A DNA stretch of 64,000 bases from Buttiauxella brennerae ATCC 51605 (GTDB lineage Bacteria > Pseudomonadota > Gammaproteobacteria > Enterobacterales > Enterobacteriaceae). Where the stretch lies: contig NZ_LXER01000017.1 of assembly GCF_001654925.1 (NCBI RefSeq), positions 1 through 64,000 of the forward strand, read 5' to 3'. Shown in pieces: positions 1-9,583 of the stretch. The notes beneath the pieces were generated by a model. That model did not search any database. It saw nothing but the letters and a program-made list of their open reading frames with translations, and was not told the DNA's origin. Position 1 is the stretch's first letter. The number at the start of each line of letters is the position of its first letter. The position numbers were made by a program, and so were the translations under genes.

Positions 1-90
1 AGCAAAAATAGATGAAGTTTGTTTTGCCGCATTTAATGATACTTTAAAGTGTGTGCGGTGTTGAGCTATAAGCCACTCACTCTAATTTAC

Positions 91-115
91 CGGCTGCTCA
101 TTGAAGGCGCAGCCG
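91..115 (-). terminator. Hairpin downstream of the VOC gene
   Basis: Inverted repeat with 7-bp arms (CGGCTGC / GCAGCCG) and an 11-base loop just past the stop of the minus-strand VOC gene. No clear U-tract follows, so it is a weak terminator candidate. The remaining left edge (1-90) shows nothing else I can support. Confidence 0.4.
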
Positions 116-131
116 TTAAAGATATTTAACT

Positions 132-527
132 CTACTTGTTCTGGTAAAGATCCCAGCGGTTGCCGTAGATGTCTTCAAATACAACGACCGTACCGTACTC
201 CTCTTCACGTGGCTCTTCACAAAATTCAACACCTTTTGCTTTCATAGCGTTGTAGTCGCGCCAGAAGTCATCTGTCTGAAGGAACAGGAATACCCGCCCT
301 CCACACTGGTTGCCTATGAAGTTTTCCTGCCTCTCGTTTGAAGCTCGGGCCAGAAGAATGTTGCAGTCGCTTTCCGGGTTCGGTGTGACCACTACCCATC
401 GTTTCCCAGACTGTGGCGTATCCTCAACCAGGGTAAAGCCCAGCTTGGTTGTGTAATACTCAATCGCGCGGTCGTAGTCGTCAACCACCACGGCCACATA
501 CCCCATGCATCGCTTTTGTGTTCTCAT
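132..527 (-). CDS. VOC (glyoxalase/bleomycin-resistance fold) protein
   Basis: 131 residues, the usual size of a single-module VOC protein. The pattern is typical: an N-terminal beta strand GYVAVVVDDYDRAIEYY, then LGFTLVED, a central FLQTDDF and a C-terminal EDIYGNRWDL, where the late Glu and Asp/Trp region normally lines the metal or ligand site. Members bind a divalent metal and act as lyases, isomerases, dioxygenases or antibiotic-binding proteins; the substrate cannot be read from sequence. It is transcribed away from the aldo-keto reductase pair, with about 210 bp between. It could be a detoxification or lyase protein; the fold is confident, the function is not known. Confidence 0.75.
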   Translation of the reverse strand: MRTQKRCMGYVAVVVDDYDRAIEYYTTKLGFTLVEDTPQSGKRWVVVTPNPESDCNILLARASNERQENFIGNQCGGRVFLFLQTDDFWRDYNAMKAKGVEFCEEPREEEYGTVVVFEDIYGNRWDLYQNK

Positions 528-690
528 TTTATGCTCCGTCAGACTTCAGGCATGACTACCTGGATACTCTTTTTATCACAGAACCTCTATACCTGACCGT
601 CCGCTGTTGGCACTAAGCCGACCTTCAGCCCCTCTAAATTAATGAACAAATCTAATAAACCCTAGCTAATTACCCCATCTAATCGAATAA

Positions 691-2606
<1,916 letters not shown>

Positions 2607-2615
2607 TATCCGGAC

Positions 2616-2639
2616 GGGTCCGCTGAGATTGGCGGACCC
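2616..2639. terminator. Bidirectional terminator between AKR and LysR genes
   Basis: Perfect 8-bp inverted repeat GGGTCCGC / GCGGACCC with an 8-base loop, followed on the plus strand by TTTATT. It lies in the 34-bp gap between two convergent genes and can serve both. Confidence 0.75.
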
Positions 2640-2640
2640 T

Positions 2641-3573
<933 letters not shown>

Positions 3574-3682
3574 TCATGAAGGGTGTTCATAGACACAATC
3601 ATTTTAGCCCCATTACTGACAATAATGATAATTGATATTCTGACTGTATCGAAAATAAGTCTGAATTATCAGAAGGTTTATC

Positions 3683-4456
3683 ATGAAAATACTCGTTGCA
3701 GGGGCGACAGGAAGTATTGGTGTTCACGTCGTGAATACCGTTATTGAAATGGGCCATCAGACCGTCGCTCTGGTAAGAAATAAACGCAAAGTAAAACAAC
3801 TTCCTCGTGGAACGGATGTGTTTTACGGCGATGTTTCAATGCCTGAAACGCTCACCGATTTGCCGAAAAATATTGATGCCATCATCTTCACTCTCGGTTC
3901 CGATGGTCAGGGTCGTATTGGTGCCAGAGCGGTAGATTACGGCGGAGTGCGCAATATTTTACGAATATTCAAGGATACACCTGTTCGTATCGGCCTAATG
4001 ACCACAATTGGCGTGACTGAACGACTCAGCACCTGGAATCAACGCACTGAGGTTCATGACTGGAAAAGACGTGCCGAGCGTCTGGTAAGGGCGAGTGGTC
4101 ATCCCTATACCATCGTCAGGCCCGGCTGGTTTGATTACAACAATGATGATGAGCACAGAATCGTTATGCTCCAGGGGGATCGACGGCATGCAGGAACGCC
4201 GGAAGATGGCGTGATATCAAGAAAACAAATCGCCCAGGCTCTGGTCAGTGCGTTGATTAACGATGCAGCAACAAATAAAACGTTTGAGCTGGTGGCTGAA
4301 CGAGGCGAAGCACAGCAGGTTCTTACCCCACTCTTTGCTGATCTGCAGGCTGATGATCCACAAAAAAATGATGGAGTTCTAGACATAGACAATATGCCTC
4401 TACGTGAAGAACCTGACTGCATTATTAACGAGCTGAACCTGTATACAAAAAATTAA
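3683..4456 (+). CDS. NAD(P)-binding SDR/NmrA-like oxidoreductase
   Basis: 257 residues. The N-terminal Rossmann fold is explicit: MKILVAGATGSIGVHVV has the GxxGxxG dinucleotide loop, then ALVRNKRKV as the cofactor-specificity strand and VFYGDVS as the adenine pocket. The protein resembles atypical SDRs that bind NAD(P)H to rearrange or sense redox substrates. It starts 149 bp from the divergent LysR gene, which probably regulates it. A good AGAAGG site sits just upstream of the ATG. Substrate not known. Confidence 0.8.
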   Translation: MKILVAGATGSIGVHVVNTVIEMGHQTVALVRNKRKVKQLPRGTDVFYGDVSMPETLTDLPKNIDAIIFTLGSDGQGRIGARAVDYGGVRNILRIFKDTPVRIGLMTTIGVTERLSTWNQRTEVHDWKRRAERLVRASGHPYTIVRPGWFDYNNDDEHRIVMLQGDRRHAGTPEDGVISRKQIAQALVSALINDAATNKTFELVAERGEAQQVLTPLFADLQADDPQKNDGVLDIDNMPLREEPDCIINELNLYTKN

Positions 4457-4596
4457 CCAATCTACAACCCTGACAATGTTGTCATATAGCGGTCAGCCTC
4501 ATGACAGCTTAGAACTGTATATTTGAATATACAGACGGATGAAGTTACTCCTGATAAAACCCAGTTTCAAACATATTGTTAAATGAGGTGCTAGAT

Positions 4597-4848
4597 ATGA
4601 AAAAACTACTTATTACTACTTTGGTCATGGGATTTATTTCAGTGAATGCCGCCTCTGCTGCTCAGGAAATTAATCATGCAGATGGGAAACAAAAGATTGG
4701 TGTAGTCTCAGCCAGCAATGCCTATACGCTTGATGAGTTATCGGATGTCCTTTCTCGTAAGGCTGATGGGGAAGGAGCAACGTCGTTCAAAATTCTGTCA
4801 ACCACTGGGAATAATCGGTTGCACGGGGTTGCTGAAATCTATAAGTAA
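4597..4848 (+). CDS. BhsA/McbA-like (DUF1471) periplasmic stress protein
   Basis: 83 residues with a signal peptide of about 22 residues (KKLLITTLVMGFISVNAASA, cleavage near AxA). The mature part shows the DUF1471 pattern: an IGVVSAS strand, a TLDELSDVLSRKADGEGA helix, and a final TGNNRLHGVAEIYK. Family members (BhsA, McbA, YdgH, YahO) are small periplasmic proteins induced by metal, acid or oxidative stress and linked to biofilm. ATG at 4597 is chosen because GAGGTG lies upstream and the signal peptide starts there; a start at 4576 would add seven residues. It lies between the SDR gene and the integrase gene. Confidence 0.85.
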   Translation: MKKLLITTLVMGFISVNAASAAQEINHADGKQKIGVVSASNAYTLDELSDVLSRKADGEGATSFKILSTTGNNRLHGVAEIYK

Positions 4849-5040
4849 GTCATTAGTAAATAGAAAAGGATGTGTAAGTATCTCGCAACATCTCTCTGGA
4901 ACAGTACAGTGTAAATATATATTTGAATTTTCATATATGAATGAAGATAGCGTCGGGAACAAGTCAGCTGAAGCGCCTAAGCCAATCAGTATGTTGATGT
5001 TCTTGTTGTATATATCCAGTGGCTGAATCGCCCCAAACAT
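4798..5040 (-). CDS. Small hypothetical ORF with strong ribosome binding site
   Basis: 80 codons on the minus strand starting MFGAIQPLDI. I do not recognise it. Support is limited to a near-perfect GGGAGGT ending four bases before the ATG at 5040. It overlaps the 3' end of the BhsA-like gene by 51 bases in convergent orientation, which is unusual, and contains a double Cys (ERCCE). It may be a real small protein of the integrated element, or the start of a gene decayed downstream. Confidence 0.35.
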   Translation of the reverse strand: MFGAIQPLDIYNKNINILIGLGASADLFPTLSSFIYENSNIYLHCTVPERCCEILTHPFLFTNDLLIDFSNPVQPIIPSG

Positions 5041-5175
5041 ACTTACCTCCCTTATTTTCTGTGTTGAAAATAACATCAGTGTATAGGCAGACCAAGTTTT
5101 GACTTAGGCAAAAATTTGTAGCAATAGTCACTACTACTCTGGTTTTTCAACTATTGCAGTTAGCAGCATATATTG

Positions 5176-5211
5176 AATTAAACCCGTCCAGACGTCTGGA
5201 CGGGTTTAATT
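5176..5211. terminator. 36-bp perfect palindrome beside the integrase 3' end
   Basis: A perfect inverted repeat centred between 5193 and 5194, with a GC-rich core (CCCGTCCAG arms meeting at ACGT) flanked by AATTAAA/TTTAATT. It lies 26 bp beyond the integrase stop. A GC stem with A-tract and T-tract flanks is the form of a bidirectional terminator. A regulatory or recombination site cannot be excluded, because terminators seldom lack any mismatch over 36 bp. Confidence 0.7.
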
Positions 5212-5237
5212 ACTTTTCGAGACTGCATTTCAACATA

Positions 5238-6431
5238 TCAGCTTGTAATAATCCCTTTTTTTCCTAAATTACTAGTAAAATCCCCGTACCACTGCATCAT
5301 ATCCCTTCTCCCTTCCAGATACTGAGCGTGGTTATATGTCCCACGAATAGAGTTCTTATCGACGTGAGCCAGTTGTAGCTCAATCCAAGCCGAGTTGAAT
5401 CCCTGCTCATGCAAAATGGTACTCATCGTGTGACGGAATCCATGCCCCGTAACGAGTCCGGCATAGCCGATGCGCTTGACCAACACAGTCAATGCCATAT
5501 CACTCATCGGTTTCTTGGGATTATTACGTCCAGGGAACAACAACGCTCCTGCTCCCGTCATGAGTTTAAGCTGATTAAGTAGGTCAATTGCCTGGCTTGA
5601 CAATGGAACTAAATGGGGACGGCGCATTTTCATGCGTTCTGCGGGTACGTTCCAAACCTTTCGCTCAAAATCAAATTCCCGCCACTCTGCTTGTCTCAGT
5701 TCTCCGGGCCTTACTCCGGTCAAAATAAGCAGCTGCATGGATAACTTAACAAGCACACTACCAGTATAGGTGTGCAGGATACGAAGAAACTCTGGCAATT
5801 CGTCCTGGGTTAAAAAAGCATAATGCTTTTTCTCATGAGGAGTTACGGCACTGGCTAAGTCAGGCGCTGGGTTGTACTCAGCCCTGCCAGTCACAACGGC
5901 ATACTTCCAGACTTCGCCACAACGTTGACGAACCTTACGGACCTTCTCTGTTGCACCTCGAGCCTCGATCTTAGACAGAACGGCAAGCAACTCCATCGGC
6001 TTGATATCTTTGATTGGTCGGTGACCGATATATGGAAACACATCCGTCTCAAAGGTTCTCATCATCTCTTCACTATAGGAGACAGACCAGCGATCATAGC
6101 GACGCTGATACCACTCCCGAGTGATAGCTTCAAACGAGTTTTCTGCGTCCTGTTGACGACTAAGTTTCTCAATTTTGCGCTCAAGAGAAGGATCGTTGCC
6201 AGCCGCTAATGTCCTTTTAGCATCCTCACGCTTACTTCTGGCTTCAGCTAAAGAAACATCGGGGTAAACGCCAATCGCGAGCAGCTTCTCTTTGCCTAGC
6301 GAACGGTATTTGAGACGCCAGTATCTCTTACCGTTGGGATTAACCAGCAAGTAAAGACCACCACCATCGGCCAGTTTGTAGGGCTTCTCTTTGGGTTTTG
6401 CAGTTTCAACCTGACGAGCAGTTAACTTCAT
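5238..6431 (-). CDS. P4-type tyrosine integrase
   Basis: 397 residues. The N-terminal DUF4102 arm-binding domain spans about 1-85 (KLADGGGLYLLV, YRSLGKEKLLAIGVYPDVSLAEAR), followed by a core-binding domain and a catalytic domain. The catalytic residues are all visible: Arg241 in GVRPGEL, His330 and Arg333 in HGFRH, His356 in LAHVD and the probable nucleophile Tyr366 in TYNHAQY, so the enzyme should be active. Such integrases place islands and satellite phages at the 3' end of tRNA genes. Here the start codon is 164 bp from the 3' end of tRNA-Gly, the classic arrangement, so the element should extend leftward. No excisionase or phage structural gene is seen. Confidence 0.95.
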   Translation of the reverse strand: MKLTARQVETAKPKEKPYKLADGGGLYLLVNPNGKRYWRLKYRSLGKEKLLAIGVYPDVSLAEARSKREDAKRTLAAGNDPSLERKIEKLSRQQDAENSFEAITREWYQRRYDRWSVSYSEEMMRTFETDVFPYIGHRPIKDIKPMELLAVLSKIEARGATEKVRKVRQRCGEVWKYAVVTGRAEYNPAPDLASAVTPHEKKHYAFLTQDELPEFLRILHTYTGSVLVKLSMQLLILTGVRPGELRQAEWREFDFERKVWNVPAERMKMRRPHLVPLSSQAIDLLNQLKLMTGAGALLFPGRNNPKKPMSDMALTVLVKRIGYAGLVTGHGFRHTMSTILHEQGFNSAWIELQLAHVDKNSIRGTYNHAQYLEGRRDMMQWYGDFTSNLGKKGIITS

Positions 6432-6432
6432 T

Positions 6433-6480
6433 GGGGGTACCTCTCAGCAGGGGTACAATTATACCCCCATCCATACCCCC
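6433..6480. promoter_or_regulatory. Cluster of four GGGGTA/TACCCC motifs upstream of int
   Basis: Within 48 bp directly upstream of the integrase start are GGGGGTAC (6433), GGGGTAC (6450), TACCCCC (6462) and TACCCCC (6474). The first two point one way and the last two the other, the middle pair forming a small inverted repeat. They are good candidates for integrase arm sites or an autoregulatory operator. This is inferred from repetition and position only. Confidence 0.45.
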
Positions 6481-6562
6481 ACATTAGGGTTGACCCTGAG
6501 GGAGTACTATTGAGTTCAATTGACTAATAGAATGCTATAACTGCTGATTTATCAAGGGGAAA

Positions 6563-6594
6563 TTGAGTTTGGTAGACTTCAGGAGAGTTGAGTT

Positions 6595-6597
<3 letters not shown>
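6563..6597. repeat. 10-bp direct repeat at the tRNA-Gly 3' end
   Basis: TTGAGTTTGG occurs at 6563-6572 and 6588-6597, 25 bp apart. The second copy overlaps the CCA end of tRNA-Gly. It may be part of the attachment region used by the neighbouring integrase. Confidence 0.4.
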
Positions 6598-6669
<72 letters not shown>

Positions 6670-6671
6670 AT

Positions 6672-6745
6672 TGGTCCGCCACCGGAGCCTCGAACCCCGT
6701 ACTACAACACTGTGGTTGCCGCTCTTCCCGATGAGCTAGTGGCGG
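6672..6745 (-). tRNA. tRNA-like gene with six-base anticodon loop (identity undetermined)
   Basis: The minus strand gives a 74-base cloverleaf with encoded CCA. The acceptor stem is perfect (CCGCCAC / GTGGCGG), with discriminator A. The D stem GCTC / GAGC and T arm CGGGG-TTCGAGG-CTCCG are intact. The anticodon stem GCAAC / GUUGU (one G-U pair) closes on only six bases, CACAGU, with no U at the expected position 33. No anticodon can be assigned. Either it is a decaying tRNA, or an RNA kept for a non-decoding role. The intact stems argue against random decay. It is two bases upstream of tRNA-Gly. Confidence 0.7.
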
Positions 6746-7051
6746 TTTGGTATTCATTGCTGGAGTCAAACCAGCGGCGCATCATACATAAGTACAATTA
6801 CCCATGCAATGAATAAGCCTTTGTAATAACTAAGTTATTAGCATCATCGAAGAACGTACATTTAAAAGAAACAAACACGCCGCATTTTCATAACCCTAAT
6901 ACGCATTAATGCCCCAAAAAGTCATCTTTCCCTTCGTTCTGTTACCAGATGAGAGATCGCCACTGCAAAACGTGCTGGCATTCGGCGCTGCAATCCGTAC
7001 CATACACGCCAGCATTACGCGTTATGCGTGTCGGTTTATCCTGAGAACTCC
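6746..7051 (+). promoter_or_regulatory. Intergenic region between the tRNA pair and ttcA
   Basis: About 300 bp that must hold the promoter of the minus-strand tRNA pair and that of ttcA. The first 140 bp are AT-rich. A widely spaced inverted repeat, TGCTGGC (6973) and GCCAGCA (7018), falls in the probable ttcA leader; its meaning is uncertain. No ORF is supported. Confidence 0.35.
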
Positions 7052-7972
7052 ATGACCAGTCAAAAAGAAATCTATAATCTGAACAAATTACAAAAGCGCC
7101 TGCGTCGCAACGTGGGTGAAGCGATCGCTGATTACAATATGATTGAGGAAGGCGACCGCATTATGGTTTGCCTTTCCGGCGGCAAAGACAGCTACACCAT
7201 GCTGGAAATCCTGCGCAATTTGCAGCAAAGCGCACCAATCAATTTCAGCCTGATTGCCGTCAACCTCGATCAAAAACAACCGGGTTTCCCTGAGCACATT
7301 TTGCCAGCGTACCTGGAAAGCATCGGCGTTGAGTACAAAATTGTTGAAGAGAACACTTACGGGATCGTTAAAGACAAGATTCCGGAAGGCAAAACCACCT
7401 GTTCACTTTGCTCCCGTTTACGCCGTGGCATTCTGTACCGCACCGCCACCGAGTTAGGTGCAACCAAAATCGCCTTGGGTCATCACCGTGACGACATCCT
7501 TCAGACTCTGTTCCTGAATATGTTCTACGGCGGCAAAATGAAAGGCATGCCACCAAAACTGATGAGCGATGATGGCAAACACATCGTGATCCGCCCATTG
7601 GCTTATTGCCGTGAGAAAGATATCGAACGCTTCGCCACTGCGCGTGAATACCCGATTATTCCGTGTAACTTATGTGGCTCACAGCCGAACCTGCAACGCC
7701 AGGTCATTGGTGACATGCTACGTGACTGGGATAAACGCTATCCGGGTCGTATCGAAACCATGTTCAGCGCGATGCAAAATGTCGTGCCTTCACATATGTG
7801 TGATACCACGTTGTTTGACTTTAAAAGCCTGCAGCATGGTGCCGAAGTCGTTGATGGCGGTGATTTAGCGTTCGACCGTGAAGAGTTGCCAATGCAACCT
7901 GCGGGCTGGCAGCCAGAAGAAGATGACAACGAGGCACCATTGCAGCGCCTCGATATTCTCGAGATCAAATAA
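7052..7972 (+). CDS. ttcA: tRNA 2-thiocytidine(32) synthetase TtcA
   Basis: 306 residues, near-identical to E. coli TtcA. It adds sulfur to cytidine 32 in the anticodon loop of some tRNAs, using ATP and a [4Fe-4S] cluster. The PP-loop SGGKDS is at residues 42-47, with Cys117/Cys120 (TTCSLC) and Cys205/Cys208 (IPCNLC) as the paired CxxC motifs. The ATG at 7052 is preferred over a GTG eight codons upstream because it matches the family N terminus and has GAGAA upstream. ttcA is also the site beside which the Rac prophage integrase lies in K-12; here a different integrase and a tRNA pair occupy the same flank. Confidence 0.97.
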   Translation: MTSQKEIYNLNKLQKRLRRNVGEAIADYNMIEEGDRIMVCLSGGKDSYTMLEILRNLQQSAPINFSLIAVNLDQKQPGFPEHILPAYLESIGVEYKIVEENTYGIVKDKIPEGKTTCSLCSRLRRGILYRTATELGATKIALGHHRDDILQTLFLNMFYGGKMKGMPPKLMSDDGKHIVIRPLAYCREKDIERFATAREYPIIPCNLCGSQPNLQRQVIGDMLRDWDKRYPGRIETMFSAMQNVVPSHMCDTTLFDFKSLQHGAEVVDGGDLAFDREELPMQPAGWQPEEDDNEAPLQRLDILEIK

Positions 7973-7980
7973 TCTTCTCT

Positions 7981-8002
7981 CCCTCTCTCGCCTGAGAGAG
8001 GG
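7981..8002. terminator. Terminator between ttcA and the small proline-rich ORF
   Basis: Inverted repeat CCCTCTC / GAGAGGG lying between two convergent genes, eight bases past the ttcA stop. It could act in both directions, although no strong T-run follows. Confidence 0.6.
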
Positions 8003-8008
8003 TATCTC

Positions 8009-8158
8009 CTACATGTGCGGCGGTGGGTCAATAATAGGCTTCGGATCGGGATCTAATGGGTCGGGTATGGGCTGCGGTCTGGGAATAGGATCTGGGATGG
8101 GAGTCGGTTCATTCGGAAATGTTGGGTCGCTCATCATCAAGCTTCGATAGACAGTCAT
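8009..8158 (-). CDS. 49-residue proline-rich small protein
   Basis: I do not recognise this protein. It starts MTVYRSLMMS and then becomes a near-repeat of Pro-x-Pro and Asp-Pro units (EPTPIPDPIPRPQPIPDP, then LDPDPKP) before ending PPPHM. About 17 of 49 residues are Pro. A perfect AGGAGG sits five bases before the ATG at 8158, strong evidence for translation. There is no membrane segment or signal peptide; it should be extended and acidic. It lies downstream of fnrS, read in the same direction but separated by the fnrS terminator, and is convergent with ttcA. An alternative start is the double ATG at codons 8-9. Confidence 0.7.
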   Translation of the reverse strand: MTVYRSLMMSDPTFPNEPTPIPDPIPRPQPIPDPLDPDPKPIIDPPPHM

Positions 8159-8220
8159 TATTGCCTCCTGTAGTTCTTCCTCTCAACACGAACTCTAAGC
8201 ATAGACAACAAATCGCAGAC

Positions 8221-8339
8221 AAAAAAAAGCCGACTAATAGTCGGCTCGTACGAATCAATTGTGCTATGCAGTAATTCTAAAAAAGGAAGTAAGACAATAT
8301 GGAGCGCAACGCCCATCGCTTGACGTTGCATTCACCTGC
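8221..8339 (-). ncRNA. fnrS: FnrS small RNA
   Basis: The minus strand reads GCAGGTGAATGCAACG at the 5' end, the block GATGGGCGTTGCGCTCC, then a 3' terminator stem AGCCGACT / AGTCGGCT followed by eight T. This matches E. coli FnrS, the Hfq-binding RNA made under anaerobiosis that represses mRNAs of aerobic metabolism (sodB, maeA, gpmA and others). As in K-12 it lies next to zntB on the strand carrying it. The loop of the terminator differs from K-12 while the stem is preserved. An FNR box is centred about 42 bases upstream. Confidence 0.95.
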
Positions 8340-8374
8340 GAGAGAGATATTGCCTTGAACCGGCGTTCCATTTA

Positions 8375-8388
8375 TTGACTTGGCTCAA
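8375..8388 (-). promoter_or_regulatory. FNR box of the fnrS promoter
   Basis: The minus strand reads TTGAGCCAAGTCAA, close to the FNR consensus TTGAT-N4-ATCAA. Its centre is 42-43 bases from the inferred fnrS start at 8339, the class II activator position. Confidence 0.85.
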
Positions 8389-8434
8389 CTATCGCAGCCT
8401 TTTTTAGTAGGCTTATTGTTAAAAATGTTAAATT

Positions 8435-9418
8435 TTACAGCCATTTACTGCGATGTAACCACCAGGCAACACCACCTATAAGAACTACCAACATGATGCA
8501 GAACATGCTGAAACCAAAATGCCAGCCGCCGCCAGGAATTCCGCCTAAATTCACCCCAAATAACCCGGTTAAAAACGTGCTGGGTAAAAAGACCATCGCC
8601 ATCAACGACATGGTATAAGTACGTCGCCCCATCGCTTCCTGCATCACCTGCGCGATCTCATCGGTCATCACCGCGGTACGTGCAATACAAGCATCGATTT
8701 CATCCAGCCCGCGCCCTAGCCTGTCGGAAATATCCTGCATCCGGCGACGATGGTCGTCGGTCATCCAGGGTAAGCGCTCGCTGGAAAGCCGGGCGTAAAC
8801 ATCGCGTTGCGGTGCCATATAGCGGCGCATCACGATCAGTTGTTTGCGTAATAAAGCAAGGTAGCCGCGCGGCGGGATTTGCTGATCCAGCAGGTTATCT
8901 TCGAGGTCGATGATTTTATCGTGTAGCTGTTCAATAAACTCACTGGCGTGGTCAGTCAGAGCATCGCAAACATCCACCAGCCAGGAGCCGCTGTCGATGG
9001 GACCTGCGCCTTCTTTGAGATCGTTAACCACATCATCCAGGGCTAATACCTGGCGCTGACGCGTTGAAACAATCAGCCGTTCATCAATATATAAACGCAT
9101 GGCGACAAGCTGGTCAGGGCGTTCATCTGTGCTACCGTTAATACAGCGCAGAGTGATGAGCGTGCCCTCACCTATCCGTGACACGCGCGGGCGCAAACTT
9201 TCGCCAGCCAGTGCATCGCGAGCATAATTTGGCAACACTGGCGTTGTTGCCAGCCAGTTCGCGCTCTCTGAATGGGTGTAATTCAAATGCAGCCAGGCAG
9301 GATGCTCAGCATCAACAGTGTCGTTACTCTCGATGCTATCGACACCGCCTTTGCCATCTAATTGCCAGGCAAATACAGCGTCTGGCACAATTAACTGACG
9401 TCCCTCAATGGTTTCCAC
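8435..9418 (-). CDS. zntB: Zinc transporter ZntB
   Basis: 327 residues, the same length as E. coli ZntB. It is an inner-membrane CorA-family pentamer that moves Zn2+ with protons. A large cytoplasmic funnel domain precedes two C-terminal membrane helices ([21 protein letters not shown] and [19 protein letters not shown]); the pore signature GVN sits at the end of the first helix. I choose the GTG start at 9418: GGAGA lies seven bases upstream and the product matches the E. coli start, whereas ATG at 9442 would add eight residues. It is upstream of fnrS on the same strand, but each has its own promoter. Confidence 0.96.
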   Translation of the reverse strand: METIEGRQLIVPDAVFAWQLDGKGGVDSIESNDTVDAEHPAWLHLNYTHSESANWLATTPVLPNYARDALAGESLRPRVSRIGEGTLITLRCINGSTDERPDQLVAMRLYIDERLIVSTRQRQVLALDDVVNDLKEGAGPIDSGSWLVDVCDALTDHASEFIEQLHDKIIDLEDNLLDQQIPPRGYLALLRKQLIVMRRYMAPQRDVYARLSSERLPWMTDDHRRRMQDISDRLGRGLDEIDACIARTAVMTDEIAQVMQEAMGRRTYTMSLMAMVFLPSTFLTGLFGVNLGGIPGGGWHFGFSMFCIMLVVLIGGVAWWLHRSKWL

Positions 9419-9583
9419 TGCATTTTCTCCACGTGTTACCACAATATTGTTGTCAGTCTAGCTGCCTTCTTTTGTTATGTAACTCGGAAAATAAGCCAAA
9501 CATGCTGAATTTTCACAATAAAAAATGTTACATTTCTGTTGGATTATTACCCTACATACCGAAGCAGTATACGGAGATGATGT

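Noticed and set aside
6973..7024. Seven-base inverted repeat in the ttcA leader as a riboswitch
   Set aside because: The loop is 38 bases and no known aptamer core is seen; chance is likely.
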